This document shows, one piece after another, positions 36,419 through 46,452 of a stretch of DNA of 64,000 bases. The notes beneath the pieces are model-generated. The model was not told the origin of the DNA and did not search any database. It saw nothing but the letters and a program-made list of their open reading frames with translations. Each line of letters opens with the position of its first letter. The stretch's first letter is position 1. The position numbers and the translations under genes were made by a program. Source of the stretch: Thamnidium elegans (taxonomy: Eukaryota > Mucoromycota > Mucoromycetes > Mucorales > Mucoraceae); assembly GCA_025201345.1 (NCBI GenBank), contig JAIXMG010000036.1:1-64000 (forward strand), read 5' to 3'.

Positions 36419-37859
36419 ATGTTCTTTGAAACTTCAGGTTGGGCATTACCTAAAAGTATTACTACAGAGAAAAAAGAGGTTGTTTCAAAAAAGTCTAAAT
36501 TATTAAAGGCTGCTGAACCTGCTTCCAAGGACGGTAAAGTCACTCATGAAGCCGATAAGATCCAAGCTCAATTAGCTACTTTGAATGATCAACCTAAACA
36601 ACAAGAAGTAGAAGCACCTAAAGCCAAAAAGCCCAGAGTTAGAAATAAGAAGCGTGCTTTAGAGCAAGAAGAAGAAGAAGAGGAACCAAAGCAAGAAATT
36701 AAAAAGCAAGATAATAAGAAACAAGATAATAAAAAGGGAGATAATAAGAAACAAAACAACAAGAAAGCTAAAACTGATAAACCCGCTGAAAAGCAACCAG
36801 AGACTAAAAAAGACCAACAAAAGAAAAAATTACAAGATCTTTTAAAGAAGAAGAATACACCCACACCAACAGCAAATAACAAACCTGTAGAAAAGAAACA
36901 ACCATCCAAAGAAGTAGTAGTAGCACCAGCTCAAAAACCAGTTCAAAAGCCAATTGTCGATGATGATGAAGGTCTTACTCCTCTTCAACGTAAAATGAAA
37001 GAAAAGTTATCCGGTGCTCGATTTCGTTGGTTAAATGAGCAGCTTTACACTACACCTGGTAAACACTCGTACGAATTATTCCAAGAGAAGCCCGAGTTAT
37101 TTGATCAATACCATGAAGGGTTCCGTCACCAAGTAGAGTCATGGCCCGTTAATCCAGTAGATGTCATTATCGATCAACTCAAGACCTTGCCTAAAGGTAC
37201 TGTGATTGCTGATCTTGGATGTGGTGATGCTATGATTGCTCAAACATTAACAAAGCAAACCGTATTAAGTTTTGATTTGATTGCCAAGAATGAACTTGTT
37301 ACTGCTTGCGATATTACAAAGGTAAAATTTTATTTTATTTATATTTATGCAAATAACTTAATGTACACACACTATAGTTACCCTTGGAAGCAAATACTGT
37401 AGATGTAGCTGTATTCTCTTTATCATTAATGGGTACAAACTACCTTGATTTCCTTAAAGAAGCTCATCGTGTACTTAAAGTCGGTGGTGAATTAAAGATT
37501 GCAGAAGTTGTCAGTAGATTTAGTGATTTAGATTCATTTATTACTCTTTTAGAAGGTATTGGTTTTGATTTTATGGACAAGGTAAAAAAAAAAAGAAAAA
37601 AAAAGACGATTTGGAGTGTAAAGTTAAATAACTAATACATAATATATAGGAGGATGATAATAAAATGTTTGTCATGTTATACTTTACAAAACAACCTAAT
37701 TTTGAACAAGAAGATGAAGACGAAGACGAAGTATTCTCTGGTTTAAGTAAAACTCAAAAGAGATCACTTAAAAAGGGTGCAGGATTTAATAATTCTAAGC
37801 TCAAGTTACAAAAGAAGGCACAACAATTATTAAAGCCTTGTTTATACAAGAAGCGTTAA
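36419..37859 (+). CDS. RRP8: 25S rRNA m1A methyltransferase Rrp8
   Basis: This nucleolar SAM-dependent enzyme methylates an adenine N1 of 25S rRNA. Three exons start at ATG 36419, giving about 440 residues. The first 200 residues are disordered and basic, with repeated KKQDN/KKGDN units and Lys-rich runs, as usual for nucleolar localisation. The catalytic part starts at LTPLQRKMKEKLSGARFRWL and LYT, the family signature. It continues with the SAM motif VIADLGCGDA, DLIAKNELVTACDI, VDVAVFSLSLMGTNY and RVLKVGGELKIAEV. The C-terminus FVMLYFTKQ also matches. The spacing and order are those of yeast Rrp8. Confidence 0.96.
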
Positions 37860-37942
37860 TTTAGAATCTCTCTTGTTAATAAAAAAACATATAATTTATT
37901 CAAAAACATATATGATACAACAACAACAACACTTTTTTTTTT

Positions 37943-38906
37943 CTACATTCTTCTTCTTTCTCCCTTTTGTGTCTTTTTCTTTTCTTTATCTGTAGTCTTA
38001 TCCTTCTTTTGCTTTTCTTGTAACATCTTATTACGTTCCTTTTCCTTATCAGAAGCAAGTTTCATTTCCTCACGTCTTAATTGTTCCTTTTCCTTGATCA
38101 TATCCGCATTACGATTAGCAGCAAGCAATGGATCTAATGTTGTATATCAATTTAGTTTTCTCTATCCCTCCATTTTATATATATTCAATCTGTTTTTTTT
38201 TTACCTTGAGAAGGTAATGTCTTTCCTCTGCGACGATCTCTAGGAGTTAAATCAGTAGGCTCGGATTCTTCTTCATCGTCTCCACCATCAGCTACGTATC
38301 CATACTGTTGCATTAACTTATCACGAGCTTCCTTTTGCTCTTTACTCAGTTGCTTTTGTGCACTACGAAGTGCACTATTTACTTCTTGTTCTTTTTCTGC
38401 TTTTAATCTACGTTCCTCTTCACGAACTTTTCTTATACTTTTAGTTCCAATCGTATCTTCTTCTATATATATATATATGTATATCATTTACTTACGACGT
38501 GCATCCTCAATAAGCTTTGCCTTCTTTTGTTCAGCTTCCTTTTCTTTATTCTTTGCAACTTGTTTCCAGTCACTTAATAATGCATCGATTAATTTCTCAG
38601 TATCTTTATCCTAAAACAAATTACTATGATGTTTTCTTATATTTGGTTGATGTTTCTTTTTTTTTCTTTGTGTGTACACTTACAGTAGCTTCAGATAAAA
38701 ACTCTGAAATAACCTCTCGTTTCTCGTCTTCTTCCATTGACTCATCTCCAATAATACCTGTAATATATTCAGAAATATCTTCGTCTAACATATAAAACAT
38801 ATATCAGATAAAATTGTTCCTCTCCCTTTAATCTCTAAAATATTTAAAACTAACCTTTGAGCTCAATAGTAGCTAATTGTTCTGTTACTTGATCAACAAG
38901 ACTCAT
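37943..38906 (-). CDS. CCDC43-like coiled-coil protein
   Basis: Translation starts at MSLVDQVTEQ, ATG 38906, with five exons and about 220 residues. The N-terminal segment has an acidic helical part (EYITGIIGD, FLSEA). The rest is a highly charged coiled coil: KVREEERRLKAEKEQE, KEQKEARDKLMQQYGYV, then DPLLAANRNADMIKEKEQL and a Lys/Arg-rich tail. The N-terminal domain followed by a charged coiled coil containing DPLL resembles the eukaryotic CCDC43 family, whose molecular role is not well established. It is divergent from the ANCHR-like gene over 102 bp. Confidence 0.72.
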
Positions 38907-39008
38907 CGTTTAAAAAAATAAATAATACAACTAAAAAAGAAAACACACTTCTATAAAAAAAAATCTTTTTTCTCTTTTTTTTTATGTGACTTTTTTAAAC
39001 AAAATAGC
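38907..39008. promoter_or_regulatory. Very short divergent promoter
   Basis: Only 102 bp separate the start codons of the CCDC43-like (minus) and ANCHR-like (plus) genes. It is A/T-run rich and has no clear TATA. Both 5' UTRs and the core promoters must fit in it or overlap. Confidence 0.55.
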
Positions 39009-39841
39009 ATGTCTTTTAATAAAAAGAACTTTACAGACCGAGTAAACAACTTATCAAACACCAACCCACAAACGTAAAAAGAAAAACACAACAGTTATAA
39101 AATGACACTTCTTTACTAACGATGTATCTCATCTTTTTATATATAGAGATGAAGAGCTAGTCAATCGTTTTCAAACCATTTTTTCTACTCAACCTATCGC
39201 TTCTCAAAACAACTATCATATTCCCGCAGACGCATATAATGACGATATCGACAGAGAGGTAATTCTTTTCTTTTTTTTCGATTAAAAAAGCAGACCATTC
39301 TTAACTTTTTTTTTTATAGATTGAAAAGATGTTGGAAGAAAGTGACCAAGAAGAAGATGCTATTGACAACTACATTTACGGTGTATTAGGTGACACCCAA
39401 CAACAACAAAAAATGGATGAATTTCAAACCCTATTTTTAGGCTCAAACCAACAACAACCTACTGAAGAAACTGATGACTTGATACGAAAATTACAACACG
39501 AAAACGCACTTGATCAAAAATACGAACACTTTACAAAGTCAAGAGACGATGATATGCAAAAAAGGTACGAGGCTTTAAGATCCGAACCAGTGCTTTTTAC
39601 TAGCAGTAGTAGTAATAGTGCGGATAAACCAAGAGGATCAGTTCCAAAACCTTTACAACAAGAAGAACTGCATGATGAAATGGATGATTGGTGTTGTATT
39701 TGTAACGACGATGCAACAATTGAATGTGAAGGATGTGAAGACGATAACAAGTATTGTAATGAATGTTTCTTTCATACACATCAGAGCGAGTCTGCAGAGT
39801 ATGAAGCGACAAAGCATAAAAGTAAACGCTACCAAAAATAA
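39009..39841 (+). CDS. ANCHR/ZFYVE19-like protein with B-box-type zinc finger
   Basis: Three exons start at ATG 39009, giving about 230 residues. The N-terminal half is acidic and Gln-rich (DEELVNRFQTIF, then EKMLEESDQEEDAIDNYIYG). The C-terminus carries WCCICNDDATIECEGCEDDNKYC..C and a His pair, a zinc-binding module like the C-terminal finger of ZFYVE19/ANCHR. In animals that protein restrains abscission through ESCRT-III and Vps4. The animal FYVE domain is absent here, as in many fungal homologues, so the role is inferred from the finger only. Confidence 0.7.
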
Positions 39842-40355
39842 TTTTTTTTTTTATGAAATCATATACTGTAGTTTTGAGAGCAAAAATATACTTTATTTCA
39901 AATAAAAGAACCCAACTAGTTACCACAAAGTTGATTATTAAAAACTCTTAAAGTGAAAATAAAACGTATATTTATAATTGAAACAAACGAATCAATCTGT
40001 AACATTTTTGACTCAAACCATATTATACTTTTCTCAAAAGGTAACTGAGACAGTGTGGGGTCTACGCGGCAATCCAGCTATTTGGATTATACCCGTTAGC
40101 AAGATTATTGCATTTTTGTTTAAGACGAAGTATAAAAAAAAAAGAAGAAGAAACCCTCATTATTATAAATTTTGTCAATCAAAGTTGCTCAATATAAACG
40201 GGGACACAAACTCATATTACTTAATCGTCAAATTAACGTTACAGATCAGTGTTACACAACGGCGATACCACGATCGGGAAACTCGAAGCTGGTACCACTG
40301 TCCTTTTAACATAATGGGTAACTGGTTATGAGTTTATTTAAGCGTAATATATAGA
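39842..40355. other. Intergenic, no supported gene
   Basis: About 510 bp lie downstream of the ANCHR-like gene. A 117-codon plus ORF (39978-40331) has a Lys/Arg-rich, uneven composition and no recognised domain, and it could be relic coding DNA. No call is made. Confidence 0.4.
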
Positions 40356-40615
40356 TTATTTGGGTAATGTTCTCGATGGACGTTCTTCCCTTAAGGTGGC
40401 GTCACTTGTATATTTGGCCTTATTACCGAGAAGATCACAGAAAGAAATATATTGATAGGTTTCTTTCAATTTTTCAGTTTCTTTTTCCTATTAAAAAGGT
40501 TAATATTTTGCTGTGCAATACTGTACATACAAATAAAATAAAAAAAATCACGTACCGTTATTTCAATCTTGGACTTTAAAAGATGTTCTTCTTTAGAGTA
40601 GACAGTGTTGGCCAT
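40356..40615 (-). CDS. Possible small two-exon protein (63 aa)
   Basis: An ATG at 40615 opens 20 codons that end at a perfect GTACGT donor (after 40556). An acceptor TTTTTAATAG leads to a second exon, 40487-40356, in the same phase, ending in a stop. The predicted protein is charged and helical (MANTVYSKEEH; KETEKLKETYQYISFCDLL; SDATLREERP). No family is recognised. The clean splice pair and balanced composition support a real gene, but the size and absence of homology keep it tentative. A 70-codon plus ORF over the same bases is probably its shadow. Confidence 0.35.
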
Positions 40616-40900
40616 TTTTTTGATTTTTGTTAAAGCTATTAAAAGTATATAATGATTGATATTGAAATAATTATCCTCTCTTTTATATAAAAATCATCCT
40701 AAAATCATTATACTTGTTTCATTGAAGAAAAGAACCAGTATCTACAGTGTATTACAACCAGTCATTGTTTACACATTCACTCCCGGTATCATAAAGAAAT
40801 ACATACGACTTATTACAAGGAAGATAATTCTATTTTAATGATATAACGTTATAGTATATCAATATTTATTTATTTTAAAAAAAACAAAGTCAGCGTTTAG

Positions 40901-41107
40901 TCAGGAAGAGTCAGTAGGTTTTTCATAATAATAGCGTAGGCTCATAAGAGTATTAGCCGCCTCTAACATTTCGTATTCTATGTCAGGATAATCTTCAGAG
41001 ACCAGTACGCCGTTAGATTCAGATTTTTTCGATTTTTCCGTGTACAGCCTATCACGTTCTTCTAGAACCGAGTTTGATTCACACCCCAAATTTTTACTCT
41101 CTATCAT
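40901..41107 (-). CDS. Small acidic hypothetical protein (68 aa)
   Basis: This single-exon frame starts at ATG 41107. It has a Glu/Ser-rich first half, then EDYPDIEYEMLEAANTLMSL and an RYYYEKP tail. The LEAANTLMSLR helix looks like a short amphipathic interaction motif of the kind seen in small fungal regulators, but I cannot name the family. A TATA box 41 bp upstream and a pyrimidine-rich leader support expression. It is not recognised as a fragment of a larger protein. Confidence 0.5.
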   Translation of the reverse strand: MIESKNLGCESNSVLEERDRLYTEKSKKSESNGVLVSEDYPDIEYEMLEAANTLMSLRYYYEKPTDSS

Positions 41108-41147
41108 TGTAAGATAATATTGTTATTTTCTCTCTCTCTCGTTCTCT

Positions 41148-41157
41148 CTTTTATATA
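41148..41157 (-). promoter_or_regulatory. TATA box of the 68-aa ORF
   Basis: On the minus strand this reads TATATAAAAG, 41 bp before the ATG at 41107, and is followed by a purine-rich (GAGA) leader. It is a good core-promoter match in sequence and spacing. Confidence 0.5.
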
Positions 41158-41880
41158 CTTCTAGACCCATTGTATTGGGGGGAGGGGGGGTTTTTTTTTG
41201 TATGTATTTGTTTCTGGTTGATTCAGTTTACATTTTCCAAATCAGTAGTATAATAGGAAAAACGAACCCCATTCGGGTCTATTACAGTTAAATCAATAAT
41301 GAATTTCAGCTGGTTTTTAATAACCAAAACGACAACAAAAAGAGGGGTTTGTTTATATATTTCTCTTTATTGGAGGAGTAAATAATAACCGAATCTTTTT
41401 TTTTTTTTTAAAAAATATGTATTTTTTTTCGATATTGGACAGGTTTTACTTGTGTACAATATGAAACCTAAACTGATTTCTTCTTTTTTTTTGCTATAAA
41501 TCAAATAACTTTTTATATAGTGTGGTCAATCGTAAAATGAACCACGGTTATTTAATTTAATTTCAATACCCATACTACTGGATGAATGTATAGTCGTTTT
41601 TAAACGTGGTTAGAAGGAAAAAGTCTCTCAATTTAATTTTAACCAATAATTAATGCGCTTATGGTTAAACATAATCCGATCATTAGGGCTTTTTGATTGG
41701 ATAAAGTCCTTTATTTACTTATTTGACTCCTTTCCTAGTAGTTGACTCTAGTATAAAATATCTCTTTCTGATAGGTCCGGCTTCCCCTGGCGCCGAATAT
41801 ACAAAAAGCATAAATATAACGTCCATGACGAAACTTTTATTAAATCACTTCTCTTTCATCGATCTATCACTTACAATACT
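41158..41880. other. Intergenic; promoter region of the P450 gene
   Basis: About 720 bp lie between divergent genes. A G-rich run (GGGGGGAGGGGGGG, 41177-41190) and several T tracts occur. GTATAAAATA near 41752 is a candidate TATA for the P450, whose ATG is at 41881. No gene is seen. Confidence 0.45.
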
Positions 41881-43371
41881 ATGGATTATTTAAATAAACT
41901 TTCTAATCCCAATGGCCCTATTCACAATGCTGTGGATTTAATTCAAAAATTACCCATCACAAACCGTTTGACTGATATGTATAAACGTTCATCCAAGAAC
42001 GAATTATACTTTGTAGGTGCTGCAACATTTATTACATTATACAACCTCACTAGTTATATCCAAGAAAAGCGTCAAAAATTAAACTTGCCTCCTACCGTAC
42101 CTTTCGGTCTTCCTTTCTTGGGTCACGGATTGTACTTGTTATTCATGCCCAAGACATTTTTAGATTGGTGTAATAACAGATATGGTGAAGTGTATAATCT
42201 CAAGGCCCGAGGTAAAATATTTACAGTTACAAATGGTACATGTGGAGAAGAATCATTAAAGGCAGACCGTGACGACTTATCATTAGATCACGGTCTTGTA
42301 AGAGGTAAGATATCATAAATTAAGAGGTTTTTTTTTTTTTTTTCATTAGTCTAATTTGTTTCACTAGATACACTCTATTTTCATTATGTGTTTGAACCAA
42401 GAATTTTAGAGGTTGGAACAGAAATTACGACAAGAGTTGCCAAGATTGCAGTTGCTAGTTCAACTATGCCTCGTTACGTTTCTGGTATACAAAAAGGTCT
42501 TGAAGCCGCTCAAGCTTATCTATTGAAAGAAAAAGTGAACGTACTCGATCATCCTAGTCCATTCTTTCAAAGATTTGTTTCCTTTATGAGTGTTCCAACA
42601 TTATTAGGTGAAGAATTTGCTTCCAATATTGAAGTCATTGAATCCTTTGCTAGTTTCACAGGTGATATTATTAGAAATATTCCTGTCTTTATGTTAGTCC
42701 CCACCTTCTTGCATCGACCTCTTTTACCTTACATCCAATCTCCTAAAAAGCATCATGCTATCATGGAAAAGCATATCTCTCCTGTAGTTCGTCAACGTCG
42801 CGAGATCATGAGACTTGCTAAGGAAGCTGGTGAAGATCATGGTTTCGAACAAACTTTCTTACAAGGTCTTATCGAATATACAGATGCAGATACTAACGAA
42901 TACAAGTACTCCGATAAAGAAGTTGCTCATGGTGTATTGATGCTTGCCTTTGTCTCTGCTCATACTACTTCTACCAACTTGAGTTACTGTATCTACTGGT
43001 TACTTGCTCGACCTGATCTTATGGAAAGAATGATGGCCGAAATCGAATCAGTTGCACCCGGAAATACTCCTATCGATGTAGAAGTCTTGAACAAGATGAC
43101 TTTCTTAAACAACTTTATGCGTGAAGTACTTCGTCAAGGTGCAAGTAATTTAGGCGTTGGCAAAAAAGCTATGGAAGACTTTACTTTCTCTAACGGCTAT
43201 CAAGTACCTAAAGGGCGTATGGTTGAATCTTCTACTCGTCAATTAAACTTTGGTACTAACAGTATTAGATCTGAAGTGGAAGAAATGGACCCCGATATGT
43301 CTAAAAACAGAATCGCCACTACTCCCGCAAGAGATTATATATCCTTTGGTATGGGAAAACATTTATGTCCA

Positions 43372-43405
<34 letters not shown>

Positions 43406-43604
43406 TTTTTTGAACACAGTTTTCTAATTTATTTATATAGGTCGTTTCTTTGCTACTCAAGAAATCAAAATGTCTCTTATTTATCTTTTAAGAAACTTTG
43501 ATATCAAGACTGTTAATGGAAAGAAGCCTACTCCTATGAAGCGCATCGCTGGTACTAGAATTACTAATAGTGAAGAACCTTTAATATTCACTACTAAAAA
43601 CTAA
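41881..43604 (+). CDS. Cytochrome P450 monooxygenase
   Basis: Three exons start at ATG 41881, giving about 530 residues. An N-terminal hydrophobic stretch (NELYFVGAATFITLYNL) anchors it in the ER, followed by a Pro-rich hinge (PPTVPFGLPFLGHG). The ExxR motif is in MREVLRQ, and the haem loop is FGMGKHLCPG with the thiolate Cys. The I-helix segment reads AFVSAHTTSTN: the usual (A/G)Gx(D/E)T(T/S) has Ala-His in place of the acidic residue before Thr, which may alter proton delivery. Some P450 families tolerate this. The A24 tract near 43375 is intronic. CYP family and substrate are not assignable here. Confidence 0.9.
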
Positions 43605-44176
43605 TTTTCATTATACCTATAATAAAAACGGCATTGTACTTGTTCTTTATCATAAATAGTGTGCGATAAATCGCTAATAAGGATTTGTAATTTTTTTTCT
43701 TAATAAGGAAATCTATGTATTAAACAATACTCTCGTTAAATATCACAGTTGATAATTTGCGTAATATATGCCTCGCAAGAAAGATGTTTGTCTCTTCTTG
43801 TTGTAGTACTGAAATGGGTTTGGAAGCTCGTGGCAAGAGGCAAGATGCTGACATGGTAAGAAGCGGTCAGCTGAATAATTGTACCGGCACTATGCAGGAT
43901 CTGATTCATAGACTACGAACGAAGACGAAAGCAATAACGTATCAACCAAGTTCAACTACCGTATTGGGCCACTAAAACGAAGCCGTGCATTGGTAAAGGA
44001 TTAGTCCCCCATCCCTTCGTTATACACTCTATTGTGCTATTTTATATGTACAAATCGAGTGAGTAAAAATGCATGTAATGAAAGAAAAAAAGTAACAAGT
44101 AACGAAAGAAAAAGATAAAAGCTAATTAGTGAGAAAATCAGCTTTTTGAACTAAAAATAAAGCGGTAAACAGTTTC

Positions 44177-44211
<35 letters not shown>

Positions 44212-44264
44212 GGTAAAGGGTTCAATTAAGGCGTGAAAATTTACTATTTATTACAACACTTCAT
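43605..44264. other. Intergenic with A tract
   Basis: About 660 bp lie between the P450 stop and the F-box stop (convergent). A 72-codon plus ORF at 43757-43975 contains MGLEARGKRQDADM after a TTGTAG acceptor-like site, possibly a relic exon. An A30 tract is near 44180-44209. No gene is supported. Confidence 0.4.
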
Positions 44265-46193
44265 TTATATAGAGTATGTGGGAATATGAAAACAACAATC
44301 AGGAAGCTTTTTAATATCAAAGTTCACAAGTCCCTCGTTAGAGTCAGAACATGCAGTGAAATTAATATCCTTATTACATATAAAAGTAAAAGATTGATTG
44401 TAATAACCAAGGCTTTGTTTATCCTGAACAGCTGAAAATTCTTTTCTTGTACCATCGTAATAATACCATTGCTGTTTTCCTTCTGGGTATTTAAAATTGA
44501 TAAAGACCGATTTACAACTGTCAGTAGAAACCTGTTGAACGATAAAATAGCACTGTTTTAAACCTTTAAAGGGCGTTAAATCCATAATCATATTATAAAC
44601 ACCAATACTTCCAAAAATCAAAATTTCAATATCTGGTAAATAGGCAGAGATCATGTCAAGCATACCGTCAGTTGGTGCGCCGCAAAGAAAATGTACCATC
44701 TTCAAGTTATTTTGAATATCATCAAGGTCACCGCATACTTGGTCCGGACACCCATGAATCTGCAAGTAGTTTGACACTTTTAGATATTGAAGATTTAAAC
44801 AATTCGTAAATGCATACTTCAAAAAGTTTAGTATAAAATTATCCTCCAGGAACCTTACGCTTAAACTTAATGTTAAGCGATCGATGATTTCAAGTCCAGC
44901 GGTTGAAATAGGTCTAGGAGGCAAAGCAAATTCTTCTAAACGTCCATTTAAATGTTCTGTATGACCTTCCTCTAGTTCACCAAAATAATCTACATCTTCC
45001 AATCCATAACCCAAAACTAATCTGTTGTCCAATGAATTATACTTGAAATAATCATGCAAGACACCGATCTTACGAAATACAATGGTACATAAAGCCTTTT
45101 TATTCCCTTTAAAAGCGTTGACAACTTGAAACCATTTCGTCATTTTTAGACGATCAGTCGAATATGTTTTTCTAAGCCTATTGCTCTGTATAAAACTTAT
45201 ACAAACATTATCTAACCGTCCTAGTTTTCTCATAAGCTTCAATGCATCTTTCATTCCAACTTCATCTATCCAACTATAGAGCCCGGTAAGTGATGTGCGA
45301 ATGTTTAGCTTATGCAATCTATCCGAAAGATAACCTGTTAGGTATTTCGTATAATCAATTGATAATGACTGTAAAATAATGGTCAAGTGCTGTAAACTTT
45401 TATTTAATCTTACAATAGGCTGATTCTTCTGATCCAATGACTCTTGTACTACACCGAAATAAGTATAATCGCTCTTAAATTTTAACTCTGTTAATAGAGG
45501 ACAAATTTCTTGAATTCGAAACATGATCAAGTCAGCATGGTGTTTATTATGGAATATAAGCTGTTTTAAACTCTTGAATTGGCCGAGTCTCTCAAGAATA
45601 TCTATATCACGATAATTATAGTCATTGGTAGCGTCCATATATTGAAAAGAAAGGCTTGTTAAAGTATCACAAAACCTGAAACAAGTGGAAAAATACTCGC
45701 TATAACCAGGACTAGAAAAAAGGTAGGATTCAAACGGCAATGCTACAATTTTTTTGATATGTCGTAAATTTGCATCAGACAAATAAGAAATATAGTATTT
45801 AAAATATCCACTTTTTGTAAAATCGATTTCTTCAATGTTAGATAAATACCCTATTAATAATAAAAACTCGGTTCGACTAAAGTTGGGTAGCATTCCTTTC
45901 TTTTTGATGGCAGCTTTTAGTGAACCTCCAAAAAATTTTATTGTATCTTCACTCTCACTTTTAAATATCAATTTTCGAACAAGATGTCCATTTCGAAAAT
46001 ATTGGTTATGAGTATCACTTGCTAAGATAGATTTTACCATGCAAGCTTTATAGTCACCAATTATCAGCTCTTTACTGTGTACTTGAACTGCGGCTACGTT
46101 CAATCGTTTACAAACAAAAGAGCAAGTCAAGATTTCTGACCTACTCAAGTGACAGAAAATACGATAATAGACTTCCGGTGGTAGGTTGTCCAT
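44265..46193 (-). CDS. F-box protein, tandem copy 1
   Basis: This intronless gene encodes 642 residues from ATG 46193. The first 45 residues are an F-box (MDNLPPEVYYRIFCHLSRSE...CSFVCKRLN), which binds Skp1 in SCF ubiquitin ligases. The rest is a run of irregular leucine-rich segments (LRHIKKIVALPFE, FKSLKQLIF, CPLLTELKF), probably the substrate-binding LRR-like array. It is a clear paralogue of the adjacent 46453-48363 gene along the whole length (both share HSQYFRNGH- or HNQYFRNGH-LVRKLIFKSE-like blocks). The substrate is unknown. Confidence 0.9.
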   Translation of the reverse strand: MDNLPPEVYYRIFCHLSRSEILTCSFVCKRLNVAAVQVHSKELIIGDYKACMVKSILASDTHNQYFRNGHLVRKLIFKSESEDTIKFFGGSLKAAIKKKGMLPNFSRTEFLLLIGYLSNIEEIDFTKSGYFKYYISYLSDANLRHIKKIVALPFESYLFSSPGYSEYFSTCFRFCDTLTSLSFQYMDATNDYNYRDIDILERLGQFKSLKQLIFHNKHHADLIMFRIQEICPLLTELKFKSDYTYFGVVQESLDQKNQPIVRLNKSLQHLTIILQSLSIDYTKYLTGYLSDRLHKLNIRTSLTGLYSWIDEVGMKDALKLMRKLGRLDNVCISFIQSNRLRKTYSTDRLKMTKWFQVVNAFKGNKKALCTIVFRKIGVLHDYFKYNSLDNRLVLGYGLEDVDYFGELEEGHTEHLNGRLEEFALPPRPISTAGLEIIDRLTLSLSVRFLEDNFILNFLKYAFTNCLNLQYLKVSNYLQIHGCPDQVCGDLDDIQNNLKMVHFLCGAPTDGMLDMISAYLPDIEILIFGSIGVYNMIMDLTPFKGLKQCYFIVQQVSTDSCKSVFINFKYPEGKQQWYYYDGTRKEFSAVQDKQSLGYYNQSFTFICNKDINFTACSDSNEGLVNFDIKKLPDCCFHIPTYSI

Positions 46194-46452
46194 AATTTTT
46201 TTTTATAAAAAAAGAAGGTTTTTTTATACTTACAAAAATGAAAATATTAGATAATACTAGCGCCTTTTTACTCCACAAGTTACCCGATCCAAAATAAAAT
46301 AAAATAAAAAAATAGATACCCCTGTATACACACTTGTAGCACGATGAGTATTTGCATCTAAAAAAAGCTATAAGAAAAAAAAGCAAAATATCCAATTATT
46401 GATGAAATTGTACTATGTACATTTCATCTTTTTTATTATGCGATCTTTGAAT

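Noticed and set aside
36589..36909. 106-codon minus ORF rich in Phe/Cys/Ser
   Set aside because: Antisense shadow of the Lys-rich N-terminus of RRP8.
39978..40331. 117-codon plus ORF
   Set aside because: Composition is uneven (Lys/Arg run) and nothing supports a start or function.
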